From: Oscillatoriales cyanobacterium CG2_30_40_61
GTDB taxonomy: Bacteria; Cyanobacteriota; Cyanobacteriia; Cyanobacteriales; Microcoleaceae
Reading direction: 5' to 3'
Length of the DNA stretch: 64,000 nucleotides
Assembly: GCA_001873365.1 (NCBI GenBank)
Contig: MNYZ01000067.1
Location: forward strand, 62,001 to 126,000
Below the pieces are notes generated by a model. That model did not search any database. It was not told the origin of the DNA and worked only from the letters and a program-made list of their open reading frames with translations. Position numbers and translations under genes: made by a program. This document shows, piece after piece, positions 53,672 to 62,486 of this stretch (its first letter is position 1; each line of letters opens with the position of its first letter).

Positions 53672-54704
53672 CGAAACAAACCAAGAGGAGCAAGGGTTTG
53701 AACGCCGATTCTTGGACTGGTTGTTACAAAAACACTTGTATGGGGAAAATTACACCCCTACAGGTGTTGATGCGGGGGAGGGATTAACCCCCGATACACA
53801 ACTTGATGGGAATTGGGAAAACCTAGAGTGGGATCAATTAGATCCCCTCGACCCCCAAGAGGAGGTTTTCCACGACCGCAATCAATATTCACCCATAGGA
53901 GAAATAGAAATTGTGAAAAACCGATTTGAGTCCGTTTTAAGGGAAAAACTCAAAGCCAGAATCCAACTGAACCCACCCCTGTTTCCGTGGGAACCAGAAG
54001 GAACTAACCTACTTAATGAGTACCCTGACGCATTTAGGGAAGAACAGGTTCCCTGTGCTCACTTGTGGATGGCGCACCGACAACAATTGAGATGGTCGAT
54101 GCCCCTACCCGATCAGGTTTTTGCTCAGTTATTGGCTCCGGTGTTTACCCTGCTACAATCTGGCCTACGAGAAGGAGCTAAATTGGTTCAGGCGGTGGAA
54201 ACTTTATTTCCCAACGAGTCCCAACCCTTGAATGAATTAGCGGGTTTAGTGATTCGGGGGTCTTTACGGGGATCTTTAGATTTAAGGGAGTCCCAACCCT
54301 GTTATGAAACCGCCACTCCCGAACAACAAATGGTGTTATTATTATTAGCGACTCAAGAACTTCTGAATACTTTAACCCTCAATTGTTGTTTGAATCAATC
54401 CACGGTTCATCAGGAATGGTTAACAACTTTAGGACTATTTACCGTTGATGTAGACTATGTTGAAACTGAGTCGGGTACAATATTAAAAATCCGGGGTCAA
54501 CTTCCCGATGGTGGGCGCTTACAACTCTTAGGAAATGACAGATCAGTAACAGCAAAACGCAATTCCCCCGGAAGTTTACCCCTGGAGTTGATTAACCCTG
54601 AACCTAACCAAATTTATCGACTTCATGTTTTATTGGATAGCGAGGAGCAAAATCCCCTCTGTTTTGCGATTTGTCCTCAACCGGGGGTGGGGTTGGAAGT
54701 TTAG
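53664..54704 (+). CDS. patU: PatU-like protein
   Basis: A 346-residue acidic protein. Its ATG lies inside the hetZ end (8-bp overlap), so translation is probably coupled. The C-terminal domain, with IRGQLPDGGRLQLLGNDRSVTA and LINPEPNQIYRLHVLLD, matches PatU3/PatU-type sequences. In Anabaena the order is hetZ-patU5-patU3, and PatU3 is a negative factor in heterocyst patterning that binds HetZ. Here a single patU replaces the split pair, as in species outside Nostocales. The role is inferred from that partner relation. The TgpA-like gene follows 59 bp later. Confidence 0.8.
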   Translation: MNNETNQEEQGFERRFLDWLLQKHLYGENYTPTGVDAGEGLTPDTQLDGNWENLEWDQLDPLDPQEEVFHDRNQYSPIGEIEIVKNRFESVLREKLKARIQLNPPLFPWEPEGTNLLNEYPDAFREEQVPCAHLWMAHRQQLRWSMPLPDQVFAQLLAPVFTLLQSGLREGAKLVQAVETLFPNESQPLNELAGLVIRGSLRGSLDLRESQPCYETATPEQQMVLLLLATQELLNTLTLNCCLNQSTVHQEWLTTLGLFTVDVDYVETESGTILKIRGQLPDGGRLQLLGNDRSVTAKRNSPGSLPLELINPEPNQIYRLHVLLDSEEQNPLCFAICPQPGVGLEV

Positions 54705-54763
54705 GTCAGATTGAGTTAGAGTAGGGTGGAACTTTTAACCCCCTAGCCCAGCAAGCCGAAACG

Positions 54764-57112
54764 ATGACAACCTCAATCCCTCTGATTAGTCAATTATGGC
54801 GACGGATTGAAGCCATACCCAAGCCAATCCCTGAAGATTCCCTTTGGCTGCGGATATTGGTACAGTTATTAGTAATTGCCGGGATTATTGCCACGGACGT
54901 TGCTATTGAGGAACCCCTGAATTTATGGGCAATTCCGGTCAGCATTGTCGGAGCAACCTGGAGTTGGTTTCGTCGTTACCATCGCAATGTGCCTGTTAAA
55001 TTTTGTATTGCTATTGGAATGTTAGTTGCCCTCGCTGCATTTTTTGGGCGACTGTTTGGGGAAATGAATGATACGCGATTAGCATTAGCGAGATTATTAA
55101 TAGAATTACAGGTTTTACACAGTTTTGATTTACCCCGGCGCAAGGATTTAGGCTATTCGATGGTGATTGGATTAATTTTAATCGGAGTAGCGGGGACTCT
55201 CAGTCAAACCTTGGCTTTTGGGCCGGTGTTATTAGTATTTTTGGCTTTAGCTTTACCGACATTAATTTTAGATTATCGCTCTCGTTTAGGGTTGGGGGAG
55301 ATTCAATTTAACTCTAAAAAAACACCCCAGCAACCCGGAAGTGGAATAAATTTTAAGTCTTTAGGAGTTATTTTTTTAGTGGTTGTTGGGTTGGGATTAA
55401 CTATTTTTACTGTTCTTCCTCGGTTTCCTAGCTATCAGTTAAGAACTTTTCCGGTAAGTTCTCCGATTGATATGCCCCCCGGACAATTTGATGGACAACG
55501 GATTCTAAATCCCGGTTATGTGTCTTCGGGAAATAATAATAATAATTCGGGTGCAGGTGGCACCGGATTAAATCAGGAAACCGGAGCAGGAACTCTTAAT
55601 GATACTTTCTATTATGGATTCAATACCAAAATTAATCAGAATTTACGGGGAAATTTAACGCCCCAAGAAGTATTAAGGGTGCGATCACAAGCCCGGGGAT
55701 TTTGGCGGGTGGTGGCTTTTGATCAATATACCGGACAGGGATGGGAAATTTCTCGAAATAATAGAGCCATGACTTTAAGACGTCCCCGTTGGTCGTATGA
55801 ATTCAATCTATTTCCACAAATTACTAATGCAAAAACTCAGGAAGTGATTCAAAGTTATACCGTCCTCCAACAACTTCCTAGTTTAATTCCAGCGATGAGT
55901 AAACCGAAGGAAGTCTATTTTCCGACGGAGGAAATTGCGATTGATCCCGATGGGAATTTGCGATCGCCTTTAGAATTACGGGAGGGGATGACCTATACGG
56001 TGGTTTCTCAAGTTCCCCTGCGCGATCGGGTACAATTACAAGCTGCTTCTAAAAACTATCCTCAAACCATCAAAAAATACTATTTACAAGTTCCCGATTC
56101 AATTAAAGAGAAAGTTAGGAAAAAGACGGAAGAAATTTTAGCCAGTGTAAATCAGGTAGCCCAAAACAAAAAACCCTTAGATTCCGATTATGAAAAAGCT
56201 CTATATTTAGTCCAGTATCTCAAACAAAACCCTAATTATAAATTACAAGAAGAACCGCCATTTTTAAGAAAAAATGAAGACTTAGTAGAAGCCTTTCTAT
56301 TTGGGTATCAAGATAGTCCCGCCGGACAAAAAATTACCGGAGGCTACCCCGATCATTTTTCCACGGTTTTAACCATGATGTTGCGTTCAATTGGGATTCC
56401 GGCGCGACTGGTGGCGGGGTTTAACCCGGGGGAATTTAATCCATTTACGGGATTATATGTCGTTAAAAATACCGATGCTTTTGCCATGACGGAGGTATAT
56501 TTCCCCGACTATGGCTGGTTTGCTTTTAACCCGATTCCGGGGATGGATTTAATCCCGCCTTCGGTGGAAGAAGATCAAACCTTTAGTGCCTTAAAAGCCT
56601 TTTGGAATTGGGTGGCGGGTTGGCTACCTTCTCCGGTTGCTAATGGATTACAAGCGATTTTAGGCAATTTAATTTTAGGGATATTCCAAGTTATTCGCTG
56701 GTTTTTTAGTCTGTTTACTCAGGGATGGTTAGGGATTTTTAGCGGATTAATCGTCACCACAATTATAGCATTTTTCGGCTGGTTAAGTTGGGATATTTGG
56801 CGAGGTTGGCGCTATCGTCGCTGGTTAGCCAAGTTACCCCCAGAAGAAAGTCTCTATCAACAACTTTTACAGGTTTTAGCTAGTAAAGGATATCCCAAAT
56901 CTTCTACCCAAACCCCTTTAGAATATGTGTCTTGGTTACATCAATATCACTCAATTTCAGAATTTGAAGTGATTGATGAAATCTCCCAGACCTATGTGGG
57001 TTGGCGCTATGGCGGCAAGTCGGTGAATCTCCAACAAATGCGACAATTATTAATCAATTTAAAATCATCCCATTGGAAACGCTTGAAACGGCGAAAATGG
57101 TTTAATACATAA
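54764..57112 (+). CDS. TgpA/DUF3488-type membrane protein with transglutaminase fold, catalytic triad lost
   Basis: A 782-residue protein. N-terminal helices (~30-225, DUF3488-like) are followed by an outer domain of about 270 residues, a transglutaminase-like core (~505-600), another helix (~660-680) and a C-terminal domain (~690-770). In active members the triad is Cys (G-C-X-X-F-A), His (D-A-H-A-W) and Asp (F-D-P-T-P-G). Here the matching positions are P529 (GGYPDHFST), F573 (DAFAMTEVYF) and N589 (FNPIPG). All three are replaced, so it should be a binding protein and not an enzyme. Same strand as hetZ-patU. Confidence 0.85.
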   Translation: MTTSIPLISQLWRRIEAIPKPIPEDSLWLRILVQLLVIAGIIATDVAIEEPLNLWAIPVSIVGATWSWFRRYHRNVPVKFCIAIGMLVALAAFFGRLFGEMNDTRLALARLLIELQVLHSFDLPRRKDLGYSMVIGLILIGVAGTLSQTLAFGPVLLVFLALALPTLILDYRSRLGLGEIQFNSKKTPQQPGSGINFKSLGVIFLVVVGLGLTIFTVLPRFPSYQLRTFPVSSPIDMPPGQFDGQRILNPGYVSSGNNNNNSGAGGTGLNQETGAGTLNDTFYYGFNTKINQNLRGNLTPQEVLRVRSQARGFWRVVAFDQYTGQGWEISRNNRAMTLRRPRWSYEFNLFPQITNAKTQEVIQSYTVLQQLPSLIPAMSKPKEVYFPTEEIAIDPDGNLRSPLELREGMTYTVVSQVPLRDRVQLQAASKNYPQTIKKYYLQVPDSIKEKVRKKTEEILASVNQVAQNKKPLDSDYEKALYLVQYLKQNPNYKLQEEPPFLRKNEDLVEAFLFGYQDSPAGQKITGGYPDHFSTVLTMMLRSIGIPARLVAGFNPGEFNPFTGLYVVKNTDAFAMTEVYFPDYGWFAFNPIPGMDLIPPSVEEDQTFSALKAFWNWVAGWLPSPVANGLQAILGNLILGIFQVIRWFFSLFTQGWLGIFSGLIVTTIIAFFGWLSWDIWRGWRYRRWLAKLPPEESLYQQLLQVLASKGYPKSSTQTPLEYVSWLHQYHSISEFEVIDEISQTYVGWRYGGKSVNLQQMRQLLINLKSSHWKRLKRRKWFNT

Positions 57113-57715
57113 AAATGTATTTTTGTCAAGCTCGACTCTAATCTTCTCAACCTAGCCCCGAAAAATTTGTACAATAGATTGGGTAAAATTCAGGGCTGTA
57201 GTATTATGATTACACGAAGGATAGGGTTTTTTCAGCCCTATTTTTTGAATAAGCCAAACTTCCCCAGACTATTTTTTTTGTATTATAGCACCAAACCCCA
57301 TAATTTCGTCAATAGTTGCGAATGGAATTCAATAACCCCTTGACAAAATTAGCCGAAAAAATGATTTTTAATTTTAAAATTTAAAACTATAACCAGTTAA
57401 ATATAACTTAAACTTATAATTAGCTATTTTGTAGAGATGGACGGCTGAATTTTAATTTCCGCCCCCCAACTGTTAACAAATTTTAAGAAAATTTACATAA
57501 AATCGGAAAAGGTTGACAACAGCATAAACTTAACTTTGATTTGAAATGACTTCCAAATCTAGGGTTTTTGGCTAGGGGAGCAGCAGGTTTTTCCATTGAA
57601 CTATGGGACTCAAGTAGAAGTTCGTAAGATGGTAAAATACAGTCTGCTACTCGATTCGCCTGAAAATATCAAATTCTTGTAAATGCTGTTTATGTCAGTT
57701 GGGAGAAAAGCGTTG
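57113..57715. other. 603-bp gap before psbU
   Basis: This holds a terminator-like hairpin (57221-57241), A/T-rich sequence with many short direct repeats, and probably the psbU promoter. TTGACA at 57513-57518 is a good -35, but the matching -10 is weak (ttgatt, 17 bp on). No gene or tRNA was recognised. The leader to psbU is unusually long, about 140 bp from that -35. Confidence 0.5.
57221..57246 (+). terminator. Intrinsic terminator (and possible small RNA end)
   Basis: ATAGGG (57221-57226) pairs with CCCTAT (57236-57241), followed by TTTTTT. A tacaat hexamer at 57171-57176 could be a -10, making a short RNA of about 65 bases; agggctg (57192) and cagccct (57233) would add a larger hairpin. 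It may end the TgpA-like transcript or an independent small RNA. Confidence 0.6.
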
Positions 57716-58147
57716 ATGAAACGATTAAGTCGCCTGTTGGCTTTGTTAGTTTTGATAGTCGGTTGCTTGGCATGGACTGGAGATCAAAATGTTTTAGCTG
57801 CAAACGTCAATGTGATGCAGTATGGGATTGTTGCTCCAATCTTAGCAACGGAAGCTCCTCGGAAAAATCGGGTTGACGAGAAAATGGCCACGGTTCGCAA
57901 TAAATTGGACTTAAATAATAGCGATCTGCGAGATTTTCGTCAATATAAAGGAATGTTTCCGAAATTAGGGTCAGTGATCATTAAGAATGCTCCCTACGAT
58001 TCCGTCGAAGATGTATTAAAAATTTCTGGTTTGACAGAAAAACAAAAAGAAATTCTGCAACAGAATTTGGGTAACTTTACCGTAACGCCTCCAGAATCAG
58101 TATTTATCGAAGGCGACCAACGGTTAAATGTTGGAGCTTACGACTAA
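57716..58147 (+). CDS. psbU: PsbU, photosystem II 12-kDa extrinsic protein
   Basis: A 143-residue lumenal protein. The signal peptide is MKRLSRLLALLVLIVGCLAW... ending near VLAAN. The mature part has the repeated helix-hairpin-helix-like pattern NNSDLRDFRQYKGMFPKLGSVI and SVEDVLKISGLTEKQKEIL. PsbU stabilises the oxygen-evolving cluster next to PsbO and PsbV. The frame opens at 57683, but gggag at 57701 precedes the ATG at 57716 by 10 bp and that start gives a standard signal peptide. nadB follows on the same strand after 155 bp. Confidence 0.96.
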   Translation: MKRLSRLLALLVLIVGCLAWTGDQNVLAANVNVMQYGIVAPILATEAPRKNRVDEKMATVRNKLDLNNSDLRDFRQYKGMFPKLGSVIIKNAPYDSVEDVLKISGLTEKQKEILQQNLGNFTVTPPESVFIEGDQRLNVGAYD

Positions 58148-58180
58148 GCCATTCTGTGGGAATCAGTGTCAGAATATTGA

Positions 58181-58227
58181 GATTATGTTGACGGACTTTA
58201 AAAAAAGTTAACATAATCTTTAAAGTC
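58181..58227 (+). promoter_or_regulatory. Two competing inverted repeats between psbU and nadB
   Basis: gattatgttgac (58181-58192) pairs with gttaacataatc (58207-58218, 11 of 12). gactttaaa (58194-58202) pairs with tttaaagtc (58219-58227). The arms interleave, so both cannot form fully at once. It may be a terminator with an alternative fold for psbU or a leader of nadB. Confidence 0.4.
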
Positions 58228-58302
58228 AGTTTAATCTGCTTCAATCCGTCACGGAGAGTGTCCAGATCTGTGACTTCCAATAACCTATCCTGGCACTGAC
58301 CC

Positions 58303-60015
58303 ATGACCCTAATTGATCTTTCCCTCCCGTCCAAGTTTCCCTTAACCTTTGATGTATTGGTAGTGGGAACTGGGGCCGCCGGATTATATACCGCCCTTTG
58401 TCTACCCGAACATTTGAGCGTTGGTGTAGTCAGCAAAGATGTTTTACCCCTATCCGCTAGTGATTGGGCGCAAGGAGGCATTGCCGCAGCGATTTCAACC
58501 GATGACTCTCCCAGTCTGCATTTAGAAGATACCTTAAAAGCTGGAGCCGGATTATGTGAACGGTCGGCGGTGGAGTTTCTGGTTAATCATGCCCCCGAAT
58601 GTATTCACCGTTTAGTCGATTTAGGCGTAGCTTTTGACCGCCATCAAAGTCAGTTAGCCCTGACCTTAGAAGCCGCCCACTCCCGTCATCGCGTCCTACA
58701 CGCCGCCGATACAACTGGACGGGCAGTAATTACAACCCTGACAGAAAGAGTTTTAGAAAGACCGCATATTAAAATTATTTCCCCCGCCTTTGCCCTGGAT
58801 TTATGGATGGATGCCTCGGGTCAACGGTGTCAGGGAGTTAGCTTAATTCATAATAGTCAGATTTATTGGGTGAAGGCCAAGGCCGTTGTCCTGGCAACAG
58901 GAGGGGGAGGTCAAGTTTTTGCTCATACCACTAACCCCGGTGTGAGTACGGGGGACGGGGTGGCGATGGCTTGGAGAGCCGGAGCATTACTCCGAGATTT
59001 AGAGTTTTTCCAATTTCACCCTACGGCCTTAACCCAACCCGGCGCTCCTCGATTTTTGATTAGTGAGGCGGTGCGAGGAGAAGGAGCTCACCTGATTGAT
59101 TCCCAGGGACACAGATTTGTATTTGATTATGACGAGCGCGGGGAATTAGCCCCCAGAGATATTGTGAGTCGGGCGATTTTTAGCCATTTACAAAAATTAC
59201 GTCAAATTGAAGGAGCCAATAGTGACCGGGTTTGGTTAGATTTACGGCCAATTCCGTCTGAGAAAATCCAGTATCGGTTTCCGAATATTATTCAGGTCTG
59301 TCAACAATGGGGGGTTGATATTCTCCATGAGCCCATTCCGGTGACTCCGGCCGCCCATTATTGGATGGGGGGTATTGTGACTAATACTCAAAGTCAAACG
59401 TCTATCCCTGGATTGTATGCCGTCGGTGAAACTGCGAGTACGGGAGTTCACGGGGCAAACCGTTTAGCGAGTAATTCTCTGCTAGAATGTTTAGTATTCG
59501 GCGCTCAAATGGCATCAATTGAGGATCTCAATTTTGCTGAAACTAAATCGGGCGTGGGGGGGGCTGCTCCCGTATCCCAGAGGGTGTCACCCGCCGCCGG
59601 TTGGGAAGAACAATATGCTACGATTAAAACTATTAGATCTCAGTTGCCCGATGTTCTCTGGCGGAGTGCCGGGATCTGTCGCCAGTCCGATTATTTGCAG
59701 GAGGGATTAATGCAGGTAAGAGCTTGGTCTCAAGAATTTTTAGCCCTACCTATCAGCCAATTTTTATCGACTCTACATCCCAATTCTGGGGCTGAACTGG
59801 AAATACAAAAAATCGCCCACAGCGACCTAAAACAGTGGGGAGAAACCCATAACTTACTGAGCATTGGGGAGTTGATTTTGAAGAGTGCAGCGTTTCGTCT
59901 CGAAAGTCGTGGGGGTCATTTTCGACAAGACTACCCACAGTCAGACCTAAACTGGCAAGTTCATACCTTAATTCAAGAAAACCGCATCTGGAAATCTCCG
60001 CCTGTGTTAGATTAG
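58303..60015 (+). CDS. nadB: L-aspartate oxidase
   Basis: A 570-residue FAD enzyme that oxidises L-aspartate to iminoaspartate, the first step of NAD synthesis. It has the Rossmann start VLVVGTGAAGLYTALCL, the succinate dehydrogenase-type substrate segment (EFFQFHPTALTQPGAPRFLISEAVRGEGA), the active-site region ELAPRDIVSRAI, and HGANRLASNSLLECLVFG. The C-terminal helical domain is present. It lies downstream of psbU. Its TAG stop overlaps the stop of a small convergent gene by 3 bp. Confidence 0.95.
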   Translation: MTLIDLSLPSKFPLTFDVLVVGTGAAGLYTALCLPEHLSVGVVSKDVLPLSASDWAQGGIAAAISTDDSPSLHLEDTLKAGAGLCERSAVEFLVNHAPECIHRLVDLGVAFDRHQSQLALTLEAAHSRHRVLHAADTTGRAVITTLTERVLERPHIKIISPAFALDLWMDASGQRCQGVSLIHNSQIYWVKAKAVVLATGGGGQVFAHTTNPGVSTGDGVAMAWRAGALLRDLEFFQFHPTALTQPGAPRFLISEAVRGEGAHLIDSQGHRFVFDYDERGELAPRDIVSRAIFSHLQKLRQIEGANSDRVWLDLRPIPSEKIQYRFPNIIQVCQQWGVDILHEPIPVTPAAHYWMGGIVTNTQSQTSIPGLYAVGETASTGVHGANRLASNSLLECLVFGAQMASIEDLNFAETKSGVGGAAPVSQRVSPAAGWEEQYATIKTIRSQLPDVLWRSAGICRQSDYLQEGLMQVRAWSQEFLALPISQFLSTLHPNSGAELEIQKIAHSDLKQWGETHNLLSIGELILKSAAFRLESRGGHFRQDYPQSDLNWQVHTLIQENRIWKSPPVLD

Positions 60016-60233
60016 GTCCGAGAACCTGATCCGTCACCTTCGGGGGGTTTTCCCGTATCAGGAGGAACGTATTCACAGATTAACTGCGATGTGTTCAGAT
60101 GTTGATACAATTGCTTGAAACTGACCTCGGTAGTCTCCCCTAATTTCATCCCCAGGGCGAAAATTAAAGCCCCAGTCAAGGGCAAACAGCTAATCAGTGC
60201 AATTGTTTTTTTTAATCCTAGGCTAGAAACCAT
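60012..60233 (-). CDS. Short secreted protein, possible truncated DUF928-like
   Basis: A 73-residue protein with a signal or anchor (LKKTIALISCLPLTGALIFALG) and the tail CEYVPPDTGKPPEGDGSGSRT. The tail resembles the start of the DUF928 domain, where a PP...G.P...GG.SR motif is normally followed by more than 100 residues. Here the gene stops immediately after the motif, so it may be a decayed copy. The stop overlaps the nadB stop. A 'small secreted peptide' reading is the alternative. Moderately supported as a gene. Confidence 0.5.
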   Translation of the reverse strand: MVSSLGLKKTIALISCLPLTGALIFALGMKLGETTEVSFKQLYQHLNTSQLICEYVPPDTGKPPEGDGSGSRT

Positions 60234-60392
60234 AATCGTTTTACCCCCTAATTAAACCTCAAGTTCTTCAACCAGGGCAGCCAACGATAACAAAACTGCC
60301 TTTGTAGTTCAAGTATATCAATTATATTCCGTAATTACACTGAGTTATCAGGAAAAATTGTTGACACACCTGCTAATTGCCAGACGTAAATG

Positions 60393-61823
60393 TTATTTTT
60401 GAGCTTGATAAAGTTGTTTAAATAGACGTTGCTGTTGATTGTGATCAACAATGGGTTCGGGATAACCGCAGGATTGGCGATCGCGAGTTGATATTTTTCC
60501 GGTGACTAATATTTCAGTGTCTAAACTTCTTAATTCAGGCAACCATTGGCGAATATATTCGGCTTCAGCATCGAATTTTTGGGCTTGACTGGCGGGGTTA
60601 AAAATCCTTAACGGTTTGGTATCCATTCCACTAGAAGCACTCCATTGCCATCCCCCATTATTAGCGGCTAAATCCCCATCCATGAGGGTTTGCATAAAGT
60701 ATTTTTCCCCCCATTGCCAATTAATAATTAAATCTTTGGTTAAAAAATTAGCCACAATCATCCGACATCGGTTGTGCATCCAGCCGCTTTCATTTAATTG
60801 TCGCATGGCGGCATCAACAATCGGATAACCGGTTTTTCCTCGACACCAGGCTTGAAAATGTAGTTCATTATTATGCCAAGGAAAGGTTTTAAAAGGTTCG
60901 CGATAGGGGCCTAATTCTAATTCAGGAAAATGATATAAAGCGTGTTGATAAAATTCCCGCCAGGCAAGTTCCTGTTGCCAAGATTGAATCTGTTTTCGGG
61001 CTTCATCACTGCGGCAATTGTCCATGGCTTCTAAGGTTTTTTCCCAGATTCTTCTAATACTAATCACCCCAAATTTTAAGGCTACACTCAGTTGAGAAGT
61101 ACCATCAATAGCGGGAAAATTTCGTTGTTCGTCGTATTCATATAAAGCGCGATCGCAAAATTCCTCTAAACGTTCTTGGGCGGCGGTTTCCCCAGGTTCT
61201 AAGATTAAGGGATTTTCCCAAATAAAGCCTAATTTTTGCGCGGAAGGTAGGGGAATAACGCCGATTTTTTGGGCTAATTCCTGTTCCGATGCAGTTAAAC
61301 CGATTAGGGTGGGAGACAGGGGGGGTTTAGGTTTGGCTTTGGGTTTAAGATTAAAATTACGCCAAAAGGGAGTATAAACTTTATAGGGTTCTTGAGATTG
61401 GGTAAAAATTTGATCCGGGGAATGGAATAACTGATCCCAAGTAGTTTTTGTAATAATTCCGATGGAATTTAATGTGGCTGCAACCTGGCGATCGCGTTCT
61501 CTAGCAAAGGGTTCAATATCTAAATTAAAGTAAATAGCTTTAGCATTTAATTCCCTGGCTAATTTAGGAATAATTTCTTCAGGTTTTCCCTCTAATATTA
61601 ATAATTGACTGCCTAGTTTTTGATATTGTTTCTGTAGATATTCCAAACAACCGATCATATATTTAACGCGCACAGGCGCGATATCATCTCGGTTTAAAAT
61701 ATTGGGATCTAAGCAAAATAAACCGACCACTTTAGAACTCGCTTGACAAGCACTAAACAGTCCTAAATTATCATCAATTCTCAGATCTCGTCGATGCCAA
61801 AATAAAATTAAATCTTCAGACAT
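60393..61823 (-). CDS. phr: Deoxyribodipyrimidine photolyase
   Basis: A 476-residue class I CPD photolyase of the cryptochrome family. It uses blue light and FADH- to split pyrimidine dimers. The N-terminal antenna domain begins ILFWHRRDLRIDDN, and the FAD domain includes NRCRMIVANFLTKDL, WQWGEKYFMQTLMDGDLAANNGGWQWSASSG and NPASQAQKFD. The Trp chain residues are in the expected positions. It is the last gene of a folK-NUDIX-phr run on the minus strand (78 bp after the NUDIX gene), which may be cotranscribed. Confidence 0.94.
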   Translation of the reverse strand: MSEDLILFWHRRDLRIDDNLGLFSACQASSKVVGLFCLDPNILNRDDIAPVRVKYMIGCLEYLQKQYQKLGSQLLILEGKPEEIIPKLARELNAKAIYFNLDIEPFARERDRQVAATLNSIGIITKTTWDQLFHSPDQIFTQSQEPYKVYTPFWRNFNLKPKAKPKPPLSPTLIGLTASEQELAQKIGVIPLPSAQKLGFIWENPLILEPGETAAQERLEEFCDRALYEYDEQRNFPAIDGTSQLSVALKFGVISIRRIWEKTLEAMDNCRSDEARKQIQSWQQELAWREFYQHALYHFPELELGPYREPFKTFPWHNNELHFQAWCRGKTGYPIVDAAMRQLNESGWMHNRCRMIVANFLTKDLIINWQWGEKYFMQTLMDGDLAANNGGWQWSASSGMDTKPLRIFNPASQAQKFDAEAEYIRQWLPELRSLDTEILVTGKISTRDRQSCGYPEPIVDHNQQQRLFKQLYQAQK

Positions 61824-61901
61824 AGGATGGGATTTTTTTATGTATATAAACTGTATTTATTTTATCATATTTTAAACTAAATTAATAATTAATAATGCAG
61901 A

Positions 61902-62456
61902 TTAAATATTTAAAAAAGGTTGGGCTAATAAAAAACTAGAAATCGTTTTAGCATCTACGGGTTCACCGTCTAAAATGGCTTGTTCTAGTTCTTTCGGACT
62001 CATTAAAACCGTCTCAATATCTTCGTCATCATCCTGGGCGGGGGGTATTTCTAATTTTTCTAAATCTTGGGCTAAAAACGCATAAATAATTTCATCACAA
62101 TAACCGGGTGCTAATATAAATTGTCCTAATTTTTGCCAGCGATGGGCGCGATATCCGGTTTCTTCTTGGATTTCTCGCTTAACAGTTTCGGCGGGATCTT
62201 CATTAGGTTCAATTGTTCCGGCGGGAAATTCTAAAGTGCGTCCTGAAACCGCAAACCGATATTGTTTGACTAAGACTAATTTTCCTTCTGAAGTCACGGG
62301 AATTACTAACGCCCCCCCTGGGTGACGAATACATTCCCAGTCTCCTTCTACCCCGTTGGGAAGACGTAAGGTATTGACATCAAAACTGAATTTTCGTCCT
62401 TGATAAAACAGACGATTTTGTAAAATAGTTGGGGGTTCTGATCCGGGTTTGGTCAT
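61902..62456 (-). CDS. NUDIX hydrolase, ADP-ribose pyrophosphatase-like
   Basis: A 184-residue protein with a complete Nudix box (GTIEPNEDPAETVKREIQEE plus TGY), the Mg-binding helix. The N-terminus (RLFYQGRKFSFDVNTLRLPNG) and the downstream AHRWQKLGQFILAPGY are typical of ADP-ribose/nucleoside-diphosphate-sugar hydrolases. The exact substrate is unproven. It begins 30 bp after the folK stop on the same strand, and phr follows after 78 bp. Confidence 0.92.
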   Translation of the reverse strand: MTKPGSEPPTILQNRLFYQGRKFSFDVNTLRLPNGVEGDWECIRHPGGALVIPVTSEGKLVLVKQYRFAVSGRTLEFPAGTIEPNEDPAETVKREIQEETGYRAHRWQKLGQFILAPGYCDEIIYAFLAQDLEKLEIPPAQDDDEDIETVLMSPKELEQAILDGEPVDAKTISSFLLAQPFLNI

Positions 62457-62486
62457 AATATTAAACAGCAGTTAAGGGTAAGAAAA

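Noticed and set aside
58181-58227. H-type pseudoknot
   Set aside because: The loop that would cross the 12-bp stem has zero bases, so the full pseudoknot cannot form.
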